DNA of 38,269 bases, from the IMG/VR virus record IMGVR_UViG_3300036790_000824, positions 1 to 38,269 of that record; one strand, given 5' to 3'. The stretch comes from a virus. Every line of letters starts with the position of its first letter. Position 1 is the first letter of the stretch. Below, one piece after another: positions 22,720 to 29,425 of this stretch. The translations under genes were made by a program, and so were the position numbers. The notes under the pieces are model-generated. The model saw only the letters and a list, made by a program, of their open reading frames with translations, ran no database searches and was not told where the DNA came from.

Positions 22720-23157
22720 TTAGGACTCTTCTTCCTCGTCATTTTCCGGAGACTCGGAAGCGGGTGCGCTGGCTTTGGCCGATGCTCCGGCAGGTTCGCC
22801 GCCGAGATGCTCGTCAATGTGATCTATCATCTCGTCGTGTTGTTTGGCACCGAAGGGAAAAGAGTGATGCGTCTCTTCCATGAACGCGCCGGAATTAGAG
22901 GTTTTGCGCGGCTCCATGTGGTGGTGGACGGTGTACCCGCTTTTCTTGCCGTCTTTGCCGCGATGGATTTCAATTCGCATCTCCCGCATTTTGGAAGCTG
23001 GTGCTGATTCTTTTTTCATGTGCTTTTTCTCCATTTCGCGGCCTTTGGCCGTTTCTTTGTTGCCGTGCATCGCGCCGATTTCGTTCATCGTGCCGTAGAT
23101 GGCATGGGGATTGTTGCCGTACTCGGCGCGGAGCTTGTCTTCCAGGAATTTAGGCAT
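22720..23157 (-). CDS. Conserved phage protein of unknown function (MPKFL family)
   Basis: 145 aa from the ATG at 23157. The N-terminus M-P-K-F-L-E-D-K-L, then Y-G-N-N-P-H-A-I-Y-G-T-M-N and I-G-A-M-H-G-N-K-E-T-A-K-G is a pattern seen in many P22-like environmental phages next to portal/terminase genes. The central part is basic with a histidine cluster (V-H-H-H-M), and the C-terminus is acidic and Ala/Pro/Glu-rich. The start overlaps the upstream gene by 8 nt. Function unknown, perhaps DNA-packaging associated. Confidence 0.65.
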   Translation of the reverse strand: MPKFLEDKLRAEYGNNPHAIYGTMNEIGAMHGNKETAKGREMEKKHMKKESAPASKMREMRIEIHRGKDGKKSGYTVHHHMEPRKTSNSGAFMEETHHSFPFGAKQHDEMIDHIDEHLGGEPAGASAKASAPASESPENDEEEES

Positions 23158-23503
23158 ACTCGACTCGAAATAAACCATCGAACCGCTCGATAACTCGACG
23201 CTCACCGACTGAGTCGAACAATTTCAAATGTCGCAGTAAGACTCTATTTGCCGCGTCGCGTACTTGCTCACCGCTCTCGATGGCGCGCGGGATTTCCAGT
23301 GGGGCGAAAATCACTTTTATGCCTGACGTGCCGCCAGCGAAAAAGAAAATCGCTTTCTTTTTCCAGTTATGGTCGCTAGGGTCAATTGAAATCATGCGAT
23401 CAAACCCATCCTGTCCCATACGCAAAGAATCAACATCCTCTGCGATTGAGGAAGTAATTTGCATTTCCCGCAAGAGAGCGGCTAATTCGTCGGCAATTGT
23501 CAC
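23150..23503 (-). CDS. Hypothetical protein (117 aa)
   Basis: The start is taken as GTG at 23503, because it overlaps the stop of the zinc-ribbon gene upstream as GTGA and has GGGAG 7 nt before it. The protein is alpha/beta: an N-terminal helix (T-I-A-D-E-L-A-A-L-L-R-E-M), a D-R-M-I-S-I-D-P segment, K-K-A-I-F-F-F-A-G-G and a C-terminal basic region. No family is recognised. Confidence 0.55.
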   Translation of the reverse strand: MTIADELAALLREMQITSSIAEDVDSLRMGQDGFDRMISIDPSDHNWKKKAIFFFAGGTSGIKVIFAPLEIPRAIESGEQVRDAANRVLLRHLKLFDSVGERRVIERFDGLFRVEYA

Positions 23504-23646
23504 TTCTTGACTCCCATCTTCGCCGAGCAGTCGCGGCAGAAAACCATGACCGAATTCTTTCCCGCCATACACTCCCGTCCACAACCCGAGCAGGGAAGTA
23601 CTTTCGTGGATTGCGGTATCTCGATGATCTGTGCAGATTGGTTCAT
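23500..23646 (-). CDS. 48-aa zinc-ribbon protein
   Basis: ATG 23646 to TGA 23500-23502. The product has C-S-G-C-G-R-E-C at 19-26 and C-R-D-C at 37-40, a four-cysteine zinc ribbon of the kind found in small phage proteins, with a basic end (M-G-V-K-K). The 4-nt GTGA overlap with the following gene supports translation of both. No strong Shine-Dalgarno is visible. The function is unknown. Confidence 0.65.
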   Translation of the reverse strand: MNQSAQIIEIPQSTKVLPCSGCGRECMAGKNSVMVFCRDCSAKMGVKK

Positions 23647-23807
23647 TTTTAATTTTCGCGGCCCAGAATTCTCCGCGCTGCCCTCTGACCCGTTAGTCGC
23701 TCCGATGGAGACGTTTTCAGGCTAGGTAAGCACCCCGGAAGTGGAGGCATCGTTGCCCCGTGCGCTCCCCGCTGGGCCGCCCGGAGAGTTCTTCGCGCGG
23801 AGAATAA

Positions 23808-24182
23808 TTAAGACGTGAGCGAGGTTGCCTGCTCGTTTAATACAATCCACTTTCCCTGATACGCCATAAGTAAGGCCGAAGCTCCCGCATGAGCGGGGAA
23901 AGTCAGCACGTTCGTGTTGGCGGTACCGTCTTCAAACAGCGCGGCCGTCGTCACGGTATGGGCATTGGCCGTCGCCGAAGCAATCTGGATCAGTAGCCCA
24001 TCATCAGCTCCCGCTGTGGGCGCGGCCAACGTCAATGCGGCCACTCCGGCTTTAGTGATGATGTAACGGTTTGCGGTGTGCGGATCGACGGCGCCGGAAG
24101 CGGGAAGCGCAACCAGAGCAGCGGCCAGCAACTTCTGCACCGCGTCTTGCGTGAATACGCCAACTTGTAAGGCTGAGTTCAT
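23808..24182 (-). CDS. Putative head decoration-like protein
   Basis: 124 aa from ATG 24182, with AAGGAA upstream. An N-terminal helix (T-Q-D-A-V-Q-K-L-L-A-A-A-L) is followed by a beta-rich domain with Y-I-I-T-K-A-G-V-A, a D-D-G-L-L-I-Q-I-A-S-A-T segment and a closing W-I-V-L-N-E. Similar small beta proteins near portal/coat genes decorate heads or form fibre tips. Role inferred from pattern and place; 160 bp of featureless sequence precede the next gene. Confidence 0.5.
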   Translation of the reverse strand: MNSALQVGVFTQDAVQKLLAAALVALPASGAVDPHTANRYIITKAGVAALTLAAPTAGADDGLLIQIASATANAHTVTTAALFEDGTANTNVLTFPAHAGASALLMAYQGKWIVLNEQATSLTS

Positions 24183-24216
24183 GGGATTTTCCTTGGGTGA
24201 ATTTTGAAAATGAAAT

Positions 24217-24423
24217 CTAGCGGCCCCGCAGTTTGCGGTTGGCCTTGCGGTCGATCTGGGCTTCCTGTGTACGAGTGATATTGCCAATTCTTTCCGCGCG
24301 GGATGCGCCGCTCTTTGCCAGGCGCGCATGCTTCTTATCGGGCATGGGATACGCGCGTTGCTTCGGCAGGCCGAAGACGCGATCGGCGAAAGCGTTGCGG
24401 GATTTGGAGGTTAGTTTCGCCAT
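24217..24423 (-). CDS. Small basic protein, conserved in environmental phages
   Basis: 68 aa, strongly basic. The opening K-L-T-S-K-S-R-N-A-F-A-D-R-V-F-G-L-P and the following R-A-Y-P-M-P-D-K-K-H-A-R match a family seen repeatedly beside terminase/portal genes of phages from soil metagenomes. It probably binds nucleic acid or protein; the function is unknown. The ATG at 24423 shares one base with the upstream stop (TGATG). Confidence 0.65.
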   Translation of the reverse strand: MAKLTSKSRNAFADRVFGLPKQRAYPMPDKKHARLAKSGASRAERIGNITRTQEAQIDRKANRKLRGR

Positions 24424-24833
24424 CAGTACATCCCCATTCTCATCCGCATGGCGTTCATCACCTGCGGAGGAAGCTGCTGCTGTGGATTCATTCCCGCCGC
24501 CGGCATCGGAGCAGAAGGCCGCGCAAAGGGTTGTGGAGCGGCTTGCATTTGTGCCGGCGGCAGAAATCTGTTCAAAGCGTTTTGCGTGGCGGGCATCGCT
24601 CCCGATTGCGGAGCGGCCATGGAAGGCGGAATCTGTGGAACCGGCAGTGGGCGCTGCATCGCCGGGACTGCGCCGCTTTGAATTTGTGCGGGATTCGGTG
24701 GCTGCATTTGCGGCGGCGCTGCCTGCGGTTGCGGTTGTGCTGCCGGAGGTTGCGCCGTTTGCTGCATCATGGAAGGCTGCGCGGCCATCGGGCCACCGAG
24801 AGAGCGTTGCGCGAAGATGTTTGCGGGCATCAT
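24423..24833 (-). CDS. Pro/Gln/Ala-rich low-complexity protein
   Basis: 136 aa composed largely of Pro, Gln, Ala and Met (for example P-P-A-A-Q-P-Q-P-Q-A-A-P-P), probably disordered throughout. It ends M-R-M-R-M-G-M-Y. The start overlaps the stop of the 51-aa gene as ATGA. Such proteins may act as flexible virion or scaffold linkers; no domain is present. Confidence 0.6.
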   Translation of the reverse strand: MMPANIFAQRSLGGPMAAQPSMMQQTAQPPAAQPQPQAAPPQMQPPNPAQIQSGAVPAMQRPLPVPQIPPSMAAPQSGAMPATQNALNRFLPPAQMQAAPQPFARPSAPMPAAGMNPQQQLPPQVMNAMRMRMGMY

Positions 24834-24985
24834 GAGATCACTAAGACTTCCAATTCGGAATGGTGGTAATCCGGACTGACTTCCAGTTTCGTCACATCGC
24901 GGTTTATATTTTCACCATCAGGCCGCGTGACTAATAGGGTGGGGTCAAGTTTTTGCAGGGCTTCAATAAGCTGGGAAATTTTCAT
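24830..24985 (-). CDS. 51-aa hypothetical protein
   Basis: ATG 24985 to TGA 24830-24832, directly after the terminase gene. The product begins M-K-I-S-Q-L-I-E-A-L-Q-K-L and contains L-L-V-T-R-P-D-G-E-N-I and E-L-E-V-L-V-I-S. This pattern of a helix followed by short strands is common in tiny phage proteins predicted to bind partners. ATGA overlap with the next gene supports expression. Confidence 0.6.
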   Translation of the reverse strand: MKISQLIEALQKLDPTLLVTRPDGENINRDVTKLEVSPDYHHSELEVLVIS

Positions 24986-24993
24986 TGATTTAT

Positions 24994-26514
24994 TTATCCC
25001 CAAGCCGAGTAAGAACGCGGTTTACTCTGATTCGACTTTGGTTTCGGTTTTGGCAGCACCGGCATAGCGAAGGTCAGCGCCAGTGCGTCTGCATCGTCGG
25101 GCGAAGAGGAATCAAGGCCCATCTTCGATAGGCGTTTCTTCATCGCGTCTTTCGGTTCTAGCTTGATTCGCTGACTGGTATCCGACATTAAGACTGGCTT
25201 TTGCAGGTCGGTCGCAAGTTCCGAATCCCGATCAATACAGCCGCCGTCCCGCAGCCAGTCCTTCATTTTGCCCCACATCTCATCACGGCGAAGCACGTAG
25301 AACCTGTCGTTAAGCGCCGAATCGCCGAAGTTGATACCCATCACATTTCGTAAATTGAGATTTTGCAGCCCCGCGAGAATCGCGCCGGCATTTCCGCCCA
25401 CGCCGGAGTTGTCGAGAAACATCATCGTGACCGGCTGGCCGTTGTAGTTTGAACGTAATATGTCCGCCAGGCGCTCGCGAATCACGGCGGGGTTTTTGGT
25501 GAACTGGCCGCGTATCTTTATCGCGGGAATCGCGCGGGCATCGAAGCCGCGGCGAAAACGAATCACCGTATCGTCTGAGCCGCCCCAGGACAGATCCACG
25601 CCAGCGATCAGCGCGTCATCATTGAAAGTAGGTAAATGACGCGATTGCGCATTCTGTACCATCTCTAAATCAATAAACTTGCCTTCGCCAGCGAGAGGGA
25701 AGAGACCTAACCAACGCACGCGGACGTGATCGGAATTCGGTCCATAAACTTTAATGTCTTCGTTGATCTCTTCGACGTTCACGCCTTCCACGTCGCGCGA
25801 ATCAATCACCTCCGGATGCCAGCGATGCTTTTGTGTGCCGAAAACCGCTTCGTAAAAGAATCCCTCGGAGCGCGTGCATTGACTGATGGCGATCCAGATG
25901 ATTTCTGTATCTGCATCGGTCATTGCGCCTTCCTGCGTCTTCCAGATGGTGTCAGGAATGCCGGCGGCTTCTTCGTAAATGATGATGAGACGCTTGCGCC
26001 GATTGTGGGCGCCGGCGGAGGCTTGCGGGTTTTCTTCCGACCATGTAGTGAAATCCGCGCGCCAGGTCTGCTCGTGTCCTTCTTCGCGCGCTTTAATTGA
26101 GGTCACATTGACTTCAAAGAAATCCGCGTTCAATCCCAGGCGAAACCACTTCGCCACTTCTGGCTGGGTTTTGGTCTTCAACTGATCGCCGGTGCCGGCC
26201 ATCAGAATTACTTTGCAATCTTCGAAGGTGGAGAGTCCCCAATGTGTGAGCCAACTGATCTCGGCGGTCTTACCGATGCCATGGCCGGAGCTAACTGTTT
26301 TACGGAAGGGTTTGTAGCGGGTTTCGGGATTCTGGAGATGGTCGCCCAGCTCGCGGAGTAGTTTTCTCTGGTGCGCGCGCGGTCCAGCTTCGCCGGCCAG
26401 GTCCCCGTGTCCCCACGGGTAGGCGCACATCACAAATCCCAGCGGATCGTGGACGAACTCGGCCAGCTCGCGTTGCACTTCGGCCAAGGGGTTAGCGGTT
26501 TCGGCTGCGCTCAT
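24994..26514 (-). CDS. terL: Terminase large subunit (packaging ATPase/nuclease)
   Basis: 506 aa. Walker A is S-S-G-H-G-I-G-K82-T. The Walker B region L-I-I-I-Y-E-E-A (176-183) has Glu where most families have Asp. A C-terminal RNase-H-like nuclease carries G-V-D307-L-S-W-G-G, F-L-D368-N-S-G-V-G and D-D-A-D-A-L-A-L (473-480). It pumps and cuts concatemeric DNA at the portal. The C-tail (P-K-P-K-P-K-S-N-Q-S) is basic. The start overlaps the small subunit by 23 nt. A headful mechanism is suggested by the P22-like context but not shown. Confidence 0.93.
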   Translation of the reverse strand: MSAAETANPLAEVQRELAEFVHDPLGFVMCAYPWGHGDLAGEAGPRAHQRKLLRELGDHLQNPETRYKPFRKTVSSGHGIGKTAEISWLTHWGLSTFEDCKVILMAGTGDQLKTKTQPEVAKWFRLGLNADFFEVNVTSIKAREEGHEQTWRADFTTWSEENPQASAGAHNRRKRLIIIYEEAAGIPDTIWKTQEGAMTDADTEIIWIAISQCTRSEGFFYEAVFGTQKHRWHPEVIDSRDVEGVNVEEINEDIKVYGPNSDHVRVRWLGLFPLAGEGKFIDLEMVQNAQSRHLPTFNDDALIAGVDLSWGGSDDTVIRFRRGFDARAIPAIKIRGQFTKNPAVIRERLADILRSNYNGQPVTMMFLDNSGVGGNAGAILAGLQNLNLRNVMGINFGDSALNDRFYVLRRDEMWGKMKDWLRDGGCIDRDSELATDLQKPVLMSDTSQRIKLEPKDAMKKRLSKMGLDSSSPDDADALALTFAMPVLPKPKPKSNQSKPRSYSAWG

Positions 26515-26863
26515 AGTTCAATTTGCGTTCCCGCACTTCGCGGACGATTTCGGAGATTTTTATGGTGGCTTCCACTTGAATGGGTTCTTTGTGGACGTGG
26601 TTCACGGTGTCCATGGGCTTTCCGAGGTCCCGATCATCCAGATACATCAGCGTGCGCTTGAGTGGCCCGGTGTCCTGCTTCTTCTCGGCCAACTCGATTT
26701 CGATTTCGAGAATCTTCAGCCATTGCTTTTCCGCCGCGATCTTGGCCTTAAGCCTGCGTGCCAGGTTAGCGTCGGTAGGACGGGATCCCGCGCCTTTGTC
26801 CTGACACTTCTCGCATTCACAACCCCGCTTGTGCCGCCCAGCTCCTTGTCGCTTTCCGCCCAC
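26492..26863 (-). CDS. terS: Terminase small subunit (putative)
   Basis: 123 aa with a GTG start (26863). The opening G-G-K-R-Q-G-A-G-R is a frequent small-terminase leader. A C-E-C-E-K-C cluster at about 15-20 is unusual and may bind zinc. Helices at 30-80 include L-E-I-E-I-E-L-A-E-K-K, and the C-terminus is basic and helical. It lies directly upstream of the large subunit and overlaps it, which is the main support. No Shine-Dalgarno is visible. Confidence 0.7.
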   Translation of the reverse strand: MGGKRQGAGRHKRGCECEKCQDKGAGSRPTDANLARRLKAKIAAEKQWLKILEIEIELAEKKQDTGPLKRTLMYLDDRDLGKPMDTVNHVHKEPIQVEATIKISEIVREVRERKLNYERSRNR

Positions 26864-26893
26864 GTTTGAAATCGCTGTACTAAATCAAAACAA

Positions 26894-27448
26894 TCAAGCG
26901 ACCGAAAGGGGTATCTTCCCGAATGCGGCGCGCACCAGCGGCTCCGTCTCCTCTCGCGTGAAGCCAGAATAGACATTCAGAGAATCCACATGCTTGTGGC
27001 CTGAATAGGGCCGTAACTGGTCTATATCCATACCGTTACGGCGGAGAAAGAAGAGAATGGAGTGCTTGAGAGTATGGGGATGACAGAGTAATTCGGGGAG
27101 TCCGGCGCTCTCGCCGGCGGCGTGGACCCAGCGCTGGAAGGTCCTGGTAGTGACAGGAAAGAGGCGTTGATTAAATTTGATTCTCGAAGCTAATTCAAGC
27201 AGTGGTTTTCGCTCGCTGATGAGTATATTTTCATGCTCCACCAGCTCGTCGTTCACATCATTCGAACGCTTCTTGCGCCGCATTGTGATCTTCCCATCCA
27301 CCAGAAAACTCGGTTTAATTGCAATCACTTCCGAAGCCCGGAGCGCGTGATTGAAAGCTACGGCCATCGCCAACCAATGCAACTCGTCCTGTTCTTTCGC
27401 CGCCTGTAGAAGCCTAAGAATTTGCTGAATTGAGAGCTCGTGCGGCAT
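26894..27448 (-). CDS. Short tyrosine recombinase (catalytic domain only)
   Basis: 184 aa, about half a phage integrase, lacking an arm-binding domain, like FimB-type inverters. Catalytic set: R37 (H-A-L-R-A-S-E), K near 59-61, H125-T-L-K128-H, H151 in S-G-H-K-H, and the nucleophile Y160 (L-N-V-Y-S-G). The second catalytic Arg of the usual HxxR is Lys here, a variant I believe also occurs in some short environmental recombinases. The gene sits just before the terminase genes and after a terminator-like hairpin. It could be an integrase, a dimer resolvase or an inverter. There is no clear Shine-Dalgarno before the ATG. Confidence 0.82.
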   Translation of the reverse strand: MPHELSIQQILRLLQAAKEQDELHWLAMAVAFNHALRASEVIAIKPSFLVDGKITMRRKKRSNDVNDELVEHENILISERKPLLELASRIKFNQRLFPVTTRTFQRWVHAAGESAGLPELLCHPHTLKHSILFFLRRNGMDIDQLRPYSGHKHVDSLNVYSGFTREETEPLVRAAFGKIPLSVA

Positions 27449-27458
27449 TTGAATTCAA

Positions 27459-27501
27459 TCAAAAAGAATCAAAAATGTCCGAAAATAATAGATTCGGACA
27501 T
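27459..27501 (-). terminator. Intrinsic terminator-like hairpin before the recombinase
   Basis: Read on the minus strand, a perfect 9-bp stem (ATGTCCGAA with TTCGGACAT, 27493-27501 and 27475-27483) with a 9-nt loop is followed by TTTTTG and, a few bases on, CTTTTTG. It would stop transcripts of the 27.5-29.3 kb genes before the recombinase and terminase operon. The same symmetry could also serve as a recombinase or repressor site. Confidence 0.7.
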
Positions 27502-27509
27502 GCGCGCGC

Positions 27510-27710
27510 CTAGTCTTCACAGCACACGCAGCGGCAGCCCTCACAAAAAGCATGGGCGCCGGTTAGACAGTTAAAGCAGATCAGGTGCGAGGCGCGCGGC
27601 CGGGCGCGGTCCTTCATTACTCGAGTAATCAGATCCTCAGTCGTAAGCATGCGGTCCACGTTGAGAAAAACGGTCTCGGTCTGGGTTTGTGGGGAAGAGT
27701 TCGTATTCAT
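27510..27710 (-). CDS. Cysteine-rich small protein
   Basis: 66 aa if started at ATG 27710, or 46 aa from ATG 27650. The C-terminus is C-F-N-C, H-x-F-C-E-G-C and C-V-C-C-E-D, a compact metal-binding knuckle. The longer start overlaps the previous gene by 74 bp in another frame; the shorter one overlaps by 14 bp, closer to the local pattern. Function unknown. Confidence 0.55.
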   Translation of the reverse strand: MNTNSSPQTQTETVFLNVDRMLTTEDLITRVMKDRARPRASHLICFNCLTGAHAFCEGCRCVCCED

Positions 27711-27825
27711 CGTAGATCACCAGCGCCAGAATTTCTGTCATCTCCCGCGAGAGTTCGTCTCCGCCTGGCGTGCGGCGGATGAGTTCCATTTCCACGATCA
27801 GCTTGATCTCGCCGAATTTGACCAC
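27637..27825 (-). CDS. Hypothetical protein (62 aa)
   Basis: 62 aa: a beta strand (F-G-E-I-K-L-I-V-E-M-E-L), then a helix (E-L-S-R-E-M-T-E-I-L-A-L-V-I-Y) and a polar tail. It follows the 109-aa gene by 6 nt. The sequence looks protein-like up to about residue 48, where the frame of the next gene begins to compete. No family is recognised. Confidence 0.5.
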   Translation of the reverse strand: MVKFGEIKLIVEMELIRRTPGGDELSREMTEILALVIYDEYELFPTNPDRDRFSQRGPHAYD

Positions 27826-27831
27826 TCATTC

Positions 27832-28161
27832 CTAATTCGCTTTTTGGGCACATGTTTCGCGCCACCATATCCGAGTCAAGGCCCGGAGCACTACGACATT
27901 GCGACGATTTTTATAACTCGTGGAAATGTATTTCACGCCAGGAATTTCGCCGGAAGTAAGCCGCTCCGGAATATAACGAGCCTGTGGGTTCAGTGGCCGA
28001 AATTGCCGGAAAGTGGAATCGAGCGGCAAAAATCGGATCACCTTGCGCGAAATTCTTTCGGCGACCATTCGCTGCACGAGAAATTCCGCGCCATCGCGAT
28101 CGGTGAACTGAGAAGGCTTCGCCCCAATAGGCTGAGAAGAATTCAGCACGCCTACATTCAT
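27832..28161 (-). CDS. Hypothetical protein (109 aa)
   Basis: 109 aa, soluble and basic. Middle motifs are L-V-Q-R-M-V-A-E-R-I-S-R and I-R-F-L-P-L-D-S-T-F-R; the C-terminus ends W-W-R-E-T. A TATAAA box (minus strand, 28176-28171) ends 9 nt before the ATG without a good -35, so a near-leaderless promoter is possible. The 152 bp upstream hold no other feature I can support. The family is unknown. Confidence 0.5.
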   Translation of the reverse strand: MNVGVLNSSQPIGAKPSQFTDRDGAEFLVQRMVAERISRKVIRFLPLDSTFRQFRPLNPQARYIPERLTSGEIPGVKYISTSYKNRRNVVVLRALTRIWWRETCAQKAN

Positions 28162-28313
28162 AAATTTGGTTTTATAGAGACACGACTAGCAGGGGACTAC
28201 TTGGGAACATCCGCATGGCGCGGAAGGTGCCTTACATGGGGAGGTGCGAAATCACTCTAATGCCAAAGCGGGAAGGAAGGGAAGTTACTGATGGGCTATG
28301 CCGGGTGGGGAAG

Positions 28314-28601
28314 TCAGGGCTTGGCGGGAGTCACGGCGGCACAAATTTGCCGCTCCCAGCGGTCTTTCACTTTAGCCGCCGCAACGCTTTGCCATTGCAT
28401 GTTGGAGATCGCGTCCGGCCCGCCCGCGCAAAGTGGTTTGATGTGATCTTTGATGTAGCCGGGACAAGTTCCTGATCTCTGTCCGGTGGAAGGGCAGGGG
28501 GATATTCGCTGAAAGTCGCGCCGCACTTTCGCGGAGCGATGGGTTCGCGCCGAACAGGTGAGGGCGAAAAGTAGAAGACAGATGAGGAAAAAGGTTCGCA
28601 T
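28314..28601 (-). CDS. Secreted HNH endonuclease-like protein
   Basis: 95 aa from ATG 28601 (a GTG lies one codon earlier). A hydrophobic signal sequence (residues 3-16) precedes a basic stretch and the HNH core: C-P-G-Y-I-K-D-H-I-K-P-L-C-A-G-G, then S-N-M-Q-W-Q and a K-D-R-W-E-R-Q-I-C end. Cysteines flank the metal site. Secreted members of this HNH family occur in phages and their hosts. An HNH nuclease near the terminase could aid packaging, but the export signal argues for a periplasmic role such as attacking incoming DNA. Its last codons duplicate those of the next upstream gene. Confidence 0.75.
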   Translation of the reverse strand: MRTFFLICLLLFALTCSARTHRSAKVRRDFQRISPCPSTGQRSGTCPGYIKDHIKPLCAGGPDAISNMQWQSVAAAKVKDRWERQICAAVTPAKP

Positions 28602-28604
28602 CAC

Positions 28605-29036
28605 TCAGGGTTTCGCGGGAGTCGCGGCGGCAATGACTTGCTTAATGTCACCACTAATCTGATCGAGTTTCGCCAGTAAAGTTCCCGACATCTCGTCAAC
28701 CTTCTCGCTTCCCACGATGTATATTTCGTGATCCAACGGCCAACGACACATCTTGCAATCTTGCGAGACGCCCTCAAATTCAATTGTGACGGAGATCGCA
28801 GTTTGATGCTGGGTATCTATTCCCGAATCAGGATTAATTGAAACCAACTCCACCCTAAAATCAGTACCGGACGTGGGTACTAGGCTCCATGTTGCAGATT
28901 TGCGAACCGCTTCTTTTAAAGCAAAAGTAAAACGCTGACCGATGATGTCATTGGCCGAGGAAGTCACATAAACTTTTTGCGCGGCGACCTGGCTTACGCT
29001 TAGCGCGAGAAATAAAGTTATCAAAACACTTTTCAT
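28605..29036 (-). CDS. Secreted protein of unknown function with Sec signal peptide
   Basis: 143 aa from ATG 29036, with GGAG 8 nt upstream. The signal peptide (M-K-S-V-L-I-T-L-F-L-A-L, S-Q-V-A-A, cleavage before Q21) leads to an alpha/beta domain: V-Y-V-T-S-S-A-N-D-I-I-G-Q, a helix with K-E-A-V-R-K-S, then F-R-V-E-L-V-S-I-N-P-D. Two cysteines (C-K-M-C) lie near residue 95. Similar secreted proteins are scattered in phages and bacteria, role unknown. The stop is 3 nt from the HNH start, and both proteins end T-P-A-K-P. Confidence 0.65.
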   Translation of the reverse strand: MKSVLITLFLALSVSQVAAQKVYVTSSANDIIGQRFTFALKEAVRKSATWSLVPTSGTDFRVELVSINPDSGIDTQHQTAISVTIEFEGVSQDCKMCRWPLDHEIYIVGSEKVDEMSGTLLAKLDQISGDIKQVIAAATPAKP

Positions 29037-29108
29037 GATTCGCTCCAATCGAGACCATCTTGCCAGCACGGTGAAACATTGACAAGGGCACGAATGGGCG
29101 ATTACGCA

Positions 29109-29264
29109 CTAGGTACTTTTGGGCTTTTTCTTCTGGCGGGCTTTGGCGGTACGAGCCACAGCGGCGGCTTTCGAGGCTTTCCTGGCGGATTCCCGCCGCT
29201 CTTTCGCCGTCATAGACTTTGCACGAGCTAATCCGCCCATGCGCCCCATTTCTCGTACGTCCAT
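29109..29264 (-). CDS. Small basic G-R-x-G-G protein
   Basis: 51 aa from ATG 29264. M-G-R-M-G-G-L-A-R-A, M-T-A-K-E-R-R and a Lys/Ala/Arg-rich tail match small basic proteins often annotated in phages and plasmids and thought to bind nucleic acid. The predicted minus-strand promoter -10 box ends 7 nt before the ATG, so a leaderless message is possible. It heads the leftward 29-27.5 kb gene group. Confidence 0.6.
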   Translation of the reverse strand: MDVREMGRMGGLARAKSMTAKERRESARKASKAAAVARTAKARQKKKPKST

Positions 29265-29271
29265 GCGCCGG

Positions 29272-29301
29272 ATATTACCATCGTACCTCTTCGATATGCA
29301 A
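29272..29301 (-). promoter_or_regulatory. Sigma70-like promoter, leftward
   Basis: On the minus strand, TTGCAT (29301-29296) and TAATAT (29277-29272) are separated by 18 bp. The -10 box ends 7 nt before the ATG at 29264, which would give a message with almost no leader. It faces away from the stronger rightward promoter, the two -35 boxes lying 10 bp apart. Confidence 0.45.
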
Positions 29302-29311
29302 GAAAATACTC

Positions 29312-29340
29312 TTGACACCGTAGAGCTACGGTGAAATAAT
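29312..29340 (+). promoter_or_regulatory. Sigma70-like early promoter with palindromic operator in the spacer
   Basis: A consensus TTGACA (29312-29317), a 17-bp spacer and AATAAT (29335-29340, 5 of 6). The spacer opens with a 14-bp inverted repeat CCGTAG-AG-CTACGG (29318-29331), so a dimeric protein bound there would block polymerase. It leads into the plus-strand operon starting at 29426, leaving a leader of about 80 nt. Confidence 0.7.
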
Positions 29341-29425
29341 TGTTTCAGTAAAACGATAGCGGACTGACCGAGTGGTTGCACACCCGATCAGCCCTAACCC
29401 AAGCAAGCCTTGATTGGAGGCTCAC

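Noticed and set aside
28215-28475. Plus-strand open frame of 86 codons
   Set aside because: Most of it is antisense to the HNH gene, and the first part is in a low-complexity stretch without a ribosome site.
29109-29264. Small basic protein as the missing repressor
   Set aside because: It lacks a helix-turn-helix pattern; its G-R-x-G-G and Lys/Ala-rich sequence suggests non-specific nucleic acid binding at most.
29359-29425. tRNA-like fragment (GACTGACCGAGTGGTTG, resembling a serine tRNA D-arm)
   Set aside because: No anticodon stem, T-arm or 3' acceptor could be found downstream; likely chance in the leader of the early operon.
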